A stretch of DNA of 5,630 nucleotides from an uncultured Bacillota bacterium (lineage in GTDB: Bacteria; Bacillota_I; Bacilli_A; RFN20; CAG-826): positions 1 through 5,630 of the forward strand of contig CASFWS010000074.1 in assembly GCA_949298295.1 (NCBI GenBank). The letters are read 5' to 3'. The position numbers and the translations under genes were made by a program. Positions 1 to 5,430 of the stretch are shown here, piece after piece (positions within the stretch are counted from its first letter, which is position 1; every line of letters begins with the position of its first letter). The notes beneath the pieces are model-generated. The model was given only the letters and a program-made list of their open reading frames with translations. It searched no databases and had not been told where the DNA came from.

Positions 1-689
1 TTCTCGGCAAGCATCGTCGGGATGATGTCCTTCCCGAAGTCGTGGGAGGAACCTTCCTTCCGGTGGTCGGCCAAAAGGGCGGCCCGGAGAACCTTGTAGG
101 TAAAGATATAGATGCCCATCGAGGCGAGGTTCGAGACCGGCTTCTTCGGCTTCTCGACGAACTGGACGATCTCGTCCTTATCGTTGGCGACGAGGATCCC
201 GAAGCGGGAAGCCTCCTCGAGGGGGACGCGGTAGACGCTGATCGTGCAATCGCTTCCGGTCTGGATGTGCTTGCGGAGCATCGGCTCGTAAGAACAGCTG
301 TAGATGTGGTCGCCCGAAAGGATGAGGACGTACTCGGGGTCGACGCGGTCAAGCCAATCGATGTTCTGATAGATGGCGTCGGCCGTCCCGAGATACCAGT
401 TGCTGCCTTCTTCCGTCTCCTTGGGAGTGAGGACGGAGGTGAGGGAGCGGACGCCATTGAGGCCCCACTTCTCCCCGTTTCCGATGTAGGTATTGAGCTC
501 GCTGCTCTCGTATTGGGTGAGGACCCCGACCGAGGTGATGCCGCTATTGGCGCAGTTCGATAAGGGGAAATCGATGATCCGGTACTTGCCGCCGTAGGTA
601 ACGGCGGGCTTCGCCACTTTCTTGGTCAGCGACTGAAGCCTCGTGCCTTTGCCGCCCGCCAAGATCATGGCCGCTAGTCTGGTGCCCAT
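1..689 (-). CDS. glgC: Glucose-1-phosphate adenylyltransferase, N-terminal part (gene runs off the left edge)
   Basis: GlgC makes ADP-glucose from glucose-1-phosphate and ATP, the committed step of bacterial glycogen synthesis in the cytoplasm. The 229 codons visible are most of the nucleotidyltransferase domain; the C-terminal beta-helix lies outside the window. Seen directly: the nucleotide-binding signature AGGKGTRL (residues 11-18) followed by LTKKVAKPAV, then GGKYRIIDFPLSNC (33-46), WYLGTADAIYQN (98-109), LSGDHIY with the metal-binding Asp127 (124-130), FVEKPK with Lys180 at the sugar-phosphate site (177-182), and DFGKDIIP (217-224). The whole block matches catalytic GlgC rather than the GlgD-type regulatory paralogue, which has lost several of these motifs. 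The ATG at 689 has the purine-rich stretch AAGGAAAAG just upstream; a nearby ATG at 712 is out of frame. The gene is divergent from rpmB, and a cre-type operator lies about 36 bases upstream of the start. Other glg genes may follow to the left, but this cannot be seen. Confidence 0.96.
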   Translation of the reverse strand, partial: MGTRLAAMILAGGKGTRLQSLTKKVAKPAVTYGGKYRIIDFPLSNCANSGITSVGVLTQYESSELNTYIGNGEKWGLNGVRSLTSVLTPKETEEGSNWYLGTADAIYQNIDWLDRVDPEYVLILSGDHIYSCSYEPMLRKHIQTGSDCTISVYRVPLEEASRFGILVANDKDEIVQFVEKPKKPVSNLASMGIYIFTYKVLRAALLADHRKEGSSHDFGKDIIPTMLAE

Positions 690-724
690 GTCTTTTCCTT
701 GCTTGCCTCCATGTGTTCGGCTTC

Positions 725-740
725 ATGATACCGCTTTCAA
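725..740 (-). promoter_or_regulatory. CcpA-type cre operator upstream of glgC
   Basis: The minus strand reads TTGAAAGCGGTATCAT. This fits all 16 positions of the Gram-positive catabolite-responsive-element consensus WTGNNARCGNWWWCAW, and its 14-base core (726-739) also fits TGWAANCGNTNWCA. It lies about 36 bases upstream of the glgC start codon and covers the only plausible -10 element there. In Firmicutes, CcpA with HPr-Ser46-P binds such sites, and binding over a promoter core usually represses. Catabolite control of glycogen synthesis is therefore inferred. The match itself is read directly from the sequence. Confidence 0.72.
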
Positions 741-753
741 TGGGCCTTTTTGA
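725..753 (-). promoter_or_regulatory. Putative glgC promoter, overlapping the cre site
   Basis: On the minus strand TATCAT (730 down to 725) is a fair -10 hexamer. It would place transcription start near 718, giving a leader of about 28 bases before the glgC ATG. The -35 region is poor: TCAAAA at a 17-base spacing or ATCAAA at 18. An alternative reading takes TTGAAA (740 down to 735) as the -35, but no good -10 follows it. A weak promoter core overlapped by an operator is plausible, but this call is tentative. Confidence 0.35.
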
Positions 754-1027
754 TAGAAAAAACTGGGAATGTTGAGGAAAAAGATGGCCTTCGCGTGCGC
801 TTCCGCGAAAGGAAAGGGAAAATGGGAAGCTTTCCTGCCGGCTTTCCCAAAAAAGGGGAAATGTCGGTTCCTTTGCCCAAATGGAAAAAAGAAGGGGGTT
901 TTGCTGGCGCTTTCCTTCCTGCTCGACAGCTGAGAGAGTCAAAACCAGAACAAATTGTGCCCAGCCCCGCTTGAACAAGACGGGAAAAGCGGCCCTCGTT
1001 CGCCGATAAGGCATCTGCAATTCCCCT
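741..1027. other. Non-coding divergent intergenic region, purine/pyrimidine-biased with small inverted repeats
   Basis: No convincing gene is present. The open frames here lack ribosome-binding sites, have unusual arginine/lysine/proline-rich compositions and match no family I recognise. The left half has repeated GGAAA/GGGAAA blocks and their TTTCC complements, which allow several mutually exclusive short hairpins, for example 843-848 with 856-861 and 816-821 with 843-848. No tRNA, riboswitch or T-box pattern is apparent. Because the rpmB promoter lies further right and the likely glgC promoter further left, most of this stretch would not be in either mRNA leader. Confidence 0.6.
790..809. 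repeat. Short inverted repeat TTCGCG / CGCGAA in the glgC-rpmB intergenic region
   Basis: TTCGCG (790-795) and CGCGAA (804-809) are perfect 6-base inverted arms around an 8-base centre. The pairing extends to flanking CC/GG if one A is bulged. This could be an operator half-site pair or a short hairpin. It is too short to be more than suggestive in GC-rich DNA, and no regulator is encoded beside it. Confidence 0.35.
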
Positions 1028-1056
1028 TTGCTTGCCTTCCGTGCGCGTGATAAGAT
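1028..1056 (+). promoter_or_regulatory. Vegetative sigma (SigA/sigma-70 type) promoter of rpmB, extended -10
   Basis: The -35 TTGCTT (1028-1033) and the -10 TAAGAT (1051-1056) are separated by exactly 17 bases. A TG at 1048-1049, one base before the -10, makes it an extended -10 promoter. Transcription would start near 1063, leaving a leader of about 30 bases with the ribosome-binding sequence GAGAGGTGA (1081-1089) before the ATG at 1094. A strong constitutive promoter suits a ribosomal protein gene. Confidence 0.75.
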
Positions 1057-1093
1057 TAGCCTCGCGCAATCAGCGTGTTAGAGAGGTGAAAGC

Positions 1094-1288
1094 ATGTCAA
1101 GAGTCTGCCCGATTACCGGAAAAGGTCCCCTCAGCGGCAACAACCGCAGCCACAGCGTCCGTGCGACCCGCCGCGTCTGGAATGCCAATCTCCAGAAGTA
1201 CCGCATCAACATCAACGGCAAGATGGTCCAGGTTCGCATGAGCGCCCGCGCCTATCGTTCGCTCACCAAGTCGACCAAAGGCGAATAA
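1094..1288 (+). CDS. rpmB: 50S ribosomal protein L28 (bL28)
   Basis: This is a small basic protein of the large ribosomal subunit. Its 64 residues are the normal length for the family. Seen directly: the N-terminal block with CPITGK (5-10), the hallmark GNNRSHS (15-21), then TRRVWNANLQKYRI (25-38) and the C-terminal VRMSARAYRSL (47-57). There is one cysteine (Cys5), so the zinc-binding two-pair form of L28 is absent. The TRR-W-N-NLQ pattern is closer to Mollicutes-type L28 than to that of Bacillus, by recollection rather than a search. The start is supported by GAGAGGTGA, a good Shine-Dalgarno sequence 4 bases before the ATG. The gene has its own promoter and terminator and stands alone on the plus strand, convergent with the rlmN-rpe operon. 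In Bacillus subtilis rpmB also lies at the end of the rlmN-prpC-prkC-rsgA-rpe region in the opposite orientation. Confidence 0.97.
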   Translation: MSRVCPITGKGPLSGNNRSHSVRATRRVWNANLQKYRININGKMVQVRMSARAYRSLTKSTKGE

Positions 1289-1304
1289 GGAACCAAGATA
1301 AGAG

Positions 1305-1334
1305 AAAGGCGGCCAATCGGCCGCCTTTTCCTTT
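1305..1334 (+). terminator. Intrinsic terminator after rpmB, probably bidirectional
   Basis: A perfect 10-base-pair stem, AAAGGCGGCC (1305-1314) with GGCCGCCTTT (1319-1328), closes an AATC tetraloop and continues into a T-rich tract (TTTT CC TTT). It begins 16 bases after the rpmB stop. Read on the minus strand, the same hairpin is followed by TTTCTCTTAT and lies about 20 bases past the stop of the membrane protein gene at 1349, so it can also end the convergent operon. The outer CCAAG (1293-1297) and CTTGG (1337-1341) could extend the base of the structure. Confidence 0.88.
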
Positions 1335-1348
1335 CCCTTGGTCCCTCC

Positions 1349-2071
1349 CTAGAGAGTCGGGACGACATATGCAAGGAAAAGAGCCCCCGAAGAGAGAGCC
1401 AAGGCGGCAAGAAGGCGGGCGGCCACCACAGCCCATTCCCCATAGGCCAAGGCGTTATGGTGGGGCCGGACGTAGAGGTCGACGCCGCTAGGATCCTCGA
1501 TCTTCTCGACCTTGAGGCCTTTCGCGGCCTTCGGATTGAGTTCGGGAAGGATGGAAACGACGGCCAAAAGGAAAAGCACGATAGCGGCGGCAAGGGAGCC
1601 GCCGAGCCGGGTCGGCGCCTCGGCATAGAAACGGAGAAAAAGGATCCCTCCGATGACCGCGTGGAGGGCCGTCGCCCCCGAATGGACGAGCGAGAAAGCC
1701 AAGTGGCGTTTTTCCTCGACGAGGTCCCCATGGGAAAAGAGGAGCCCCTCGAAGATACCGGCCGCAAGCGAAAGAAGGAGACCGAGAATCGCTAAGACGA
1801 GAAGGGAGAGATTCTCCGCTAGGAGGGTCGCGAGGGTCAAAAAGGCGAGAGAGGAGGCGGCACTCGGAAGGAAGGAAACGAGCCACTGGAGGCTCTCCTT
1901 GAGGGCGGGGTTGGCCCCGCGGTAGGTGCCACCGTAAAGCTCGTAAGGGAAATGCGAAAGATAGGAAAAGCGCTCGGCCATCGCCCGGAAGTAAACCTTT
2001 GGGAGCCATAGCCCAAGGAAAAGGGCGACAACCATCGAAAGCAAAGAGAGGGTCAAAGCGGCCTCAGCCAT
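1349..2071 (-). CDS. Polytopic membrane protein of unknown function (six predicted segments)
   Basis: I do not recognise this 240-residue protein. Hydrophobicity by eye suggests six membrane segments, near residues 4-24, 64-86, 88-112, 123-147, 157-176 and 210-237. A polar loop with FPYELYGGTYRG (41-52) follows the first segment, and a charged loop rich in K, E and D (177-205) precedes the last. Histidines are prominent: His114, a series His123-His130-His137 at seven-residue spacing on the fourth segment, and His204-His205 in VRPHHNALAYGEW just before the sixth. Such a helix face could bind a metal, haem or quinone, but this is speculation. The ATG at 2071 overlaps the rpe stop by 8 bases (ATGGCTGA) and has AAGGGGG 7 bases upstream, so the start is firm. 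It is the last gene of the operon, at the place where Bacillus carries thiN, but it is not similar to that soluble thiamine pyrophosphokinase. Confidence 0.85.
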   Translation of the reverse strand: MAEAALTLSLLSMVVALFLGLWLPKVYFRAMAERFSYLSHFPYELYGGTYRGANPALKESLQWLVSFLPSAASSLAFLTLATLLAENLSLLVLAILGLLLSLAAGIFEGLLFSHGDLVEEKRHLAFSLVHSGATALHAVIGGILFLRFYAEAPTRLGGSLAAAIVLFLLAVVSILPELNPKAAKGLKVEKIEDPSGVDLYVRPHHNALAYGEWAVVAARLLAALALSSGALFLAYVVPTL

Positions 2072-2744
2072 CGATGAGCCCCCTTAAGCGCGAAGCGAAA
2101 TCGCTATGTCCGTAAAGATAAGAACCGGCCACCAAAATATCAACGCCGGAGGCTAGGGCTTTCTTGGCCGTCGCCCCGTTGATCCCGCCGTCGATCGAAA
2201 GAAGGACGCGGTATCCTCCTTCCTCGATCATCCCCTTGACCGCCGCCGCCCGTTCCGGGCTAGCTTCGAGGAAGGCTTGGCCGCCCTTTCCAGGCTCGAC
2301 CGACATAAGAAGGACGAGATCGACGTAGGGAAGGTAGGGCTTCAGCCGCTCGACCGGGGTATGGGGGCGGAGGGAAATCCCGAGGTAGGTCGAGGGCAAA
2401 AGCGTCCGGAGCTGACTTGGGGCGACACCCCTTTCCTCGAGGGCCTCGAGATGAAGGGTCAAGCAATCGGCCCCGAGGTCCGCGAATTTCCGCGCGGCGG
2501 CAATCGGATCTTCCACCATCAAGTGAACATCCCGGAAAAGGGGGCAGGAAGGAAGGACTGAATCAAGTTCCCCGTTCCAAAAGCTCGTGGCCGGCACGAA
2601 GCGGCCGTCCATGACGTCGAAATGAATGAGCTCGGCCCCGGAAGAGAAGGCGCGCTCGATCTCGGAAGGGAGGTTCTTTTGGTCGGCCGCCAGAAGAGAG
2701 GGGGAAACGGCCGGAAGATTGATCGAGAAAAGGTCTTTCATCAT
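2064..2744 (-). CDS. rpe: Ribulose-phosphate 3-epimerase
   Basis: Rpe interconverts D-ribulose-5-phosphate and D-xylulose-5-phosphate in the pentose phosphate pathway. The 226 residues form one TIM barrel of usual family length. Seen directly: SPSLLAAD (14-21), the metal and catalytic residues His41 and Asp43 in HFDVMDGRFVP, His74 in DVHLMVEDP, His98-Glu100 in LHLEA, the strand GISLRPHTP (122-130), the phosphate loop SVEPGKGGQ (148-156), Asp185 in SIDGGIN (183-189), and AGSYLYG near the C-terminus. The phosphate loop is usually VNPGFGGQ; the Asn to Glu and Phe to Lys differences are mild departures. A sugar-6-phosphate epimerase such as AlsE is the alternative, but the neighbours favour Rpe. 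The start is at ATGATG: the first ATG (2744) overlaps the prkC stop by 4 bases and the second (2741) by 1. No clear Shine-Dalgarno is near, so translation probably depends on coupling to prkC. Longer in-frame extensions are only shadow reading of prkC. Confidence 0.94.
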   Translation of the reverse strand: MMKDLFSINLPAVSPSLLAADQKNLPSEIERAFSSGAELIHFDVMDGRFVPATSFWNGELDSVLPSCPLFRDVHLMVEDPIAAARKFADLGADCLTLHLEALEERGVAPSQLRTLLPSTYLGISLRPHTPVERLKPYLPYVDLVLLMSVEPGKGGQAFLEASPERAAAVKGMIEEGGYRVLLSIDGGINGATAKKALASGVDILVAGSYLYGHSDFASRLRGLIDG

Positions 2745-3622
2745 TTGAAACCGAAAATCCGCGACAAAAGTCCCTTCTTCGTCTTGAAATTGTCCCCGTC
2801 TTTGAGGGTTTCGAGAATCGCTTCCTTCATCTGCTCGGCCGTCCGGTAACGCTCCTCGGGCCGCTTGCGGCAAGCCCTGACGACGATCCGGTCGATGGCT
2901 TTGCTTACGTCGGGCATCGTCTTCGAGGGCTCGGGGAAGTGCTTCTTGATTTGCTCGACGGCCACCTCTTCCGGGGTCGGGGCATCGAAGGGAACCGTCC
3001 CGGTCAAAAGCTCGTAATAAACGATTCCCATCGAATAGATGTCGCTTTCGACCCGGGCTTTTTCCCCCATCAAGATCTCGGGGGCCGTGTAATAGACGGT
3101 TCCGGCGATCGCGTCCTCACTCGCGGAGGAGTCGCCGATCGGGCTCGAGATGCCGAAGTCGGCGATCTTGATCGAGCCGTCGGGAAGGTAGAAGAGATTG
3201 TCGGGCTTGATGTCCCGGTGCAGGAGCCCGTGCCGGTGGATATAGCTTACCCCTGAGCAGAGCTGGACCATGATTTCGCTCGCCTCGAGGGGGCTTAGGA
3301 AGTGGCCGGCCACAACGTTCAGCTTGTCGCGGAGGGTCCTTCCGTCCACGTACTCGTTGACCATGTAGGGGCGCCCGTCGACGCTTCCTTCCCCGTAGAC
3401 CTTGACGATATTCGGGTCGTTGAGGGAGGCGGCCGCGACGCATTCGCGGTGGAAGCGCTCGACGTTTTTCTCGCTCCCCATCATGTCCTTCCGCATGATC
3501 TTGATGGCCACTGCCCGCTTGTAAACGATGTCGTATCCTTCGTAGACGTCGGCCATCCCCCCGTGGGCGATGCGGCTGACGACCCGGTAACGGCCGTCGA
3601 TCTTGTCGCCGAGCTCAATCAT
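2741..3622 (-). CDS. prkC: Ser/Thr protein kinase, PrkC/PknB-like, lacking membrane anchor and PASTA domains
   Basis: This is a eukaryotic-type (Hanks) Ser/Thr kinase of 293 residues. Seen directly: a nucleotide loop IAHGGMADVY (18-27), in which the first glycine of the usual GxGG is Ala19; the ATP-anchoring Lys41 in VAIKI; Glu60 of helix C; the catalytic loop HRDIKPDN (135-142) with Asp137; the DFG motif (155-157); a Ser-rich activation segment (DSSASED, 164-170) leading to GTVYYTAPE (174-182); SDIYSMGIVYYELLTG (193-208); and a conserved Arg259 near the end of the domain. The domain ends near 275 and only a short tail follows, with KTKKGLLSRIFGFK at 280-293. Typical PrkC/PknB proteins continue with a transmembrane helix and extracellular PASTA repeats that sense muropeptides; none is here, and rpe begins at once. 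The start overlaps prpC by 8 bases (ATGATTGA) and has GGGAGG 9 bases upstream. The partner phosphatase is PrpC just before it. All catalytic residues are present, so it is probably active. Confidence 0.94.
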   Translation of the reverse strand: MIELGDKIDGRYRVVSRIAHGGMADVYEGYDIVYKRAVAIKIMRKDMMGSEKNVERFHRECVAAASLNDPNIVKVYGEGSVDGRPYMVNEYVDGRTLRDKLNVVAGHFLSPLEASEIMVQLCSGVSYIHRHGLLHRDIKPDNLFYLPDGSIKIADFGISSPIGDSSASEDAIAGTVYYTAPEILMGEKARVESDIYSMGIVYYELLTGTVPFDAPTPEEVAVEQIKKHFPEPSKTMPDVSKAIDRIVVRACRKRPEERYRTAEQMKEAILETLKDGDNFKTKKGLLSRIFGFK

Positions 3623-4373
3623 TGCCGAGGGCCTCCCAATAGGCGACGGCGATGTTGTCGCTCCCGCCGGTGCCGTTGGCTTCGTAAACGTAGGCTAGGG
3701 CCTTCTGGTCAGCCCGCTCGTCGGTTGAGGCGATGGCGACGATCGAGGAGAGGGGCAGCTGGTTGTAGAGCCCATCCGAGCAAAGGAGGAGGCTCTCGCC
3801 TTCGTAACGGTAGCTATAGAGATCGAGGGAAAGGGAAGGATAGATCCCGAGGGCGTTCATGAGAACGTGGCGGTCGGGGTGGGTCAAGGCCTCCTCCGGC
3901 CGGATCTTCCCGGCCCGAAGAAGGAAATTGACGTAGGTCTGGTCGGCGGTCAGCTGCCGGCCTTCGCGGCCTTTGATGGCATAGGCCCGGGAGTCCCCGA
4001 CGTTGGCGACGAGTAGCCGCTTGCCCGAAAGGAGGGCGGCGACGAGGGTCGTTCCCATGCCCTTGGCCTCGGGATGGGCGTCCTGGTAGGCGTAGATGGC
4101 CCGGTTGGCTTTCCGGTAAGCTTTCCGTAACCACGTCCGGTCCCCGCGGGCGAAGAGATGGGGTTTCTTGTTCTTGAATAAGGAGGCGATGATGTCGACG
4201 GCCATCTTCGAGGCGACGTCGCCTTTGTTAGCCCCGCCCATGCCGTCGGCGACGACCAAAAGGACCTCCCCTGCCGCGTTCATGAGAACGAGGGAGCGGT
4301 CTTCGTCGTCCTTCCTTACCTTGCCCCGGTCGGTCCGGTAGGCGTATGTCCCGTGAATGGAATAGCGGTTCAT
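3615..4373 (-). CDS. prpC: PP2C-family Ser/Thr protein phosphatase (PrpC/Stp type)
   Basis: This is a cytoplasmic, Mn/Mg-dependent phosphatase that removes phosphate from proteins modified by the neighbouring kinase, including the kinase itself, by analogy with PrpC of Bacillus and Stp1. Its 252 residues are a single PPM domain. Seen directly: TDRGKVRKDDED (14-25), the metal-site motif VADGMGG with Asp43-Gly44 (41-47), MGTTLVAAL (106-114), VANVGDSRAY (122-131), LTADQTYVNFLLRAGKI (141-157), ALG (174-176), LLCSDGLYNQL with Asp200 (196-206), and GGSDNIAV with Asp239 (236-243). Two departures from the usual PrpC signatures are Asp23 for Asn in NED and Gln145 for His in the LTxDHS motif; the metal-binding aspartates are all kept. 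The start lies one base after the rlmN stop (TGACATG) with only a weak Shine-Dalgarno, so translation is probably coupled. The stop overlaps the prkC start by 8 bases. Confidence 0.95.
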   Translation of the reverse strand: MNRYSIHGTYAYRTDRGKVRKDDEDRSLVLMNAAGEVLLVVADGMGGANKGDVASKMAVDIIASLFKNKKPHLFARGDRTWLRKAYRKANRAIYAYQDAHPEAKGMGTTLVAALLSGKRLLVANVGDSRAYAIKGREGRQLTADQTYVNFLLRAGKIRPEEALTHPDRHVLMNALGIYPSLSLDLYSYRYEGESLLLCSDGLYNQLPLSSIVAIASTDERADQKALAYVYEANGTGGSDNIAVAYWEALGND

Positions 4374-4374
4374 G

Positions 4375-5418
4375 TCATTTGTCTTTCTGGTATTTGGCCC
4401 TAAGCTGCCCGCAGGCCGCGTCGATGTCGGTACCGAATTCTTTGCGGACGGTGCAATTGATGCCCCGGGCGTTAAGGATGCCCATGAAGCGCCGGGCGTT
4501 CTTCGAGCGGCGGAAGGGCTTCTCCTTGACGGGATTCAGAGGAATGAGGTTGACGTAGCAGAAGATTCCCTTAAGAAGGGAAGCGAGCTCGTAGGCGTTT
4601 TCGTCGGAGTCGTTGACCCCATCGATGAGAATGTACTCGAAGGTGAGGCGCCGCCCGCTTGAAGCAACGTAATCCCGGCAGGCGTCCATCAGTTCATCCA
4701 TCGAATAGCCCCGGGCAATCGGCATCAGTTCCCGGCGGGTCTTCTCATTGCTGGCGTGGAGGGAGATGGCGAGGTTGATCTGCAGCCCTTCCTTACCGTA
4801 ACGAGCGATCTTGTCGAGGATCCCGCAGGTAGAGACGGTGATGTGCCGAGCCCCGATCCCGAGGCCGCGGTCGTCGTTGATCGTCCGGATGAAATCCATG
4901 ACGTTGTCGTAATTGTCGAAGGGTTCCCCCGTCCCCATCACGACGACGTGGGAAAGGCGTTCGCCGGATTCTTTGAGCATGTCGTCGACGACAAGGCACT
5001 CGCCCACCATTTCCCCGGAAGTCAAAACCCGGGTCCGCTTGAGGAGGCCCGAGGCGCAGAAGGCACAGCCCATCGAGCAGCCGACTTCGCTGCTCACGCA
5101 GGCGACGTTCCCGTAGTCGTAGCGCATGAGGACGGTCTCGACGAGGGAGCCGTCCGCCATCTTGAGAAGGAACTTGACCGTGCCGTCGGAAGCTTCTTGC
5201 TTGGCGGCGACTTCGGGCAGAGCAAAGGAAAAAGCCGACCCGAGGCGTTCGCGGTAGCTTTTCGAGACATCGGTCATCATCGCGGGATCATAGACCCGCT
5301 TTTTGAAGACCCACTCGAAAAGCTGCCGGGCCCGGTAAGGCTTCTCCCCTTCCTCGACGACGGCTTTTTCAAGCTTAAGGAGGGGGTAGTCGAAGAATAG
5401 GCGCTTCCCTCCGTCCAT
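4375..5418 (-). CDS. rlmN: Dual-specificity RNA methyltransferase RlmN (23S rRNA A2503 / tRNA A37 C2-methylation)
   Basis: RlmN is a radical-SAM enzyme that methylates C2 of A2503 in 23S rRNA, near the peptidyl transferase centre and exit tunnel, and A37 of some tRNAs. The 347 residues match the family length. Seen directly: an N-terminal helical RNA-binding part with YRARQLFEWVFKKR (28-41); the radical-SAM cluster motif CSMGCAFC (Cys114, Cys118, Cys121); the upstream Cys107 in ACVSSEVGC, equivalent to E. coli Cys118; the SAM-binding MGTGEPFDN (161-169); LAISLHASN (217-224); IPLNPV (292-297); and FGTDIDAACGQLR (328-340), where Cys336 corresponds to the methyl-carrying Cys355 of E. coli. This C-terminal motif argues for RlmN rather than the C8-methylating resistance enzyme Cfr. 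AAGGGAG lies 7 bases before the ATG, which fixes the start. The preceding gene ends 12 bases upstream, and prpC starts 1 base after the stop. Confidence 0.97.
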   Translation of the reverse strand: MDGGKRLFFDYPLLKLEKAVVEEGEKPYRARQLFEWVFKKRVYDPAMMTDVSKSYRERLGSAFSFALPEVAAKQEASDGTVKFLLKMADGSLVETVLMRYDYGNVACVSSEVGCSMGCAFCASGLLKRTRVLTSGEMVGECLVVDDMLKESGERLSHVVVMGTGEPFDNYDNVMDFIRTINDDRGLGIGARHITVSTCGILDKIARYGKEGLQINLAISLHASNEKTRRELMPIARGYSMDELMDACRDYVASSGRRLTFEYILIDGVNDSDENAYELASLLKGIFCYVNLIPLNPVKEKPFRRSKNARRFMGILNARGINCTVRKEFGTDIDAACGQLRAKYQKDK

Positions 5419-5430
5419 GGGATCGCTCCC

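Noticed and set aside
1..689. Possibility of GlgD or another sugar nucleotidyltransferase (GalU, RmlA)
   Set aside because: The GGKYRIIDFPLSNC, WYLGTADAIYQN and SGDHIY motifs together are specific to catalytic GlgC.
816..861. Hairpins GGGAAA/TTTCCC as a terminator or riboswitch
   Set aside because: Stems are only about 6 base pairs, AT-rich at the closing end, mutually exclusive, and have no adjacent U-tract or recognisable aptamer core.
750..974. A plus-strand 74-codon open frame in the glgC-rpmB spacer
   Set aside because: It starts at TTG with no Shine-Dalgarno, is rich in Lys/Arg/Gly/Pro from purine-rich repeats, and resembles no family. Chance frame.
544..1069. Minus-strand open frames of 158 and 110 codons across the spacer and the glgC start
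   Set aside because: One runs into glgC in another frame, both have low-complexity Ser/Arg/Phe-rich translations, and both cover the rpmB promoter or cre region. No gene-like features.
2742..2873. N-terminal extension of rpe up to an ATG at 2873
   Set aside because: The added 43 residues are a shifted reading of the prkC 3' end. Rpe family proteins start close to the SPSLLAAD block, and the ATGATG at the prkC stop is a natural coupled start.
4375..5418. Possibility that the radical-SAM enzyme is the antibiotic-resistance methyltransferase Cfr
   Set aside because: The FGTDIDAACGQL motif and the location upstream of prpC-prkC are those of housekeeping RlmN.
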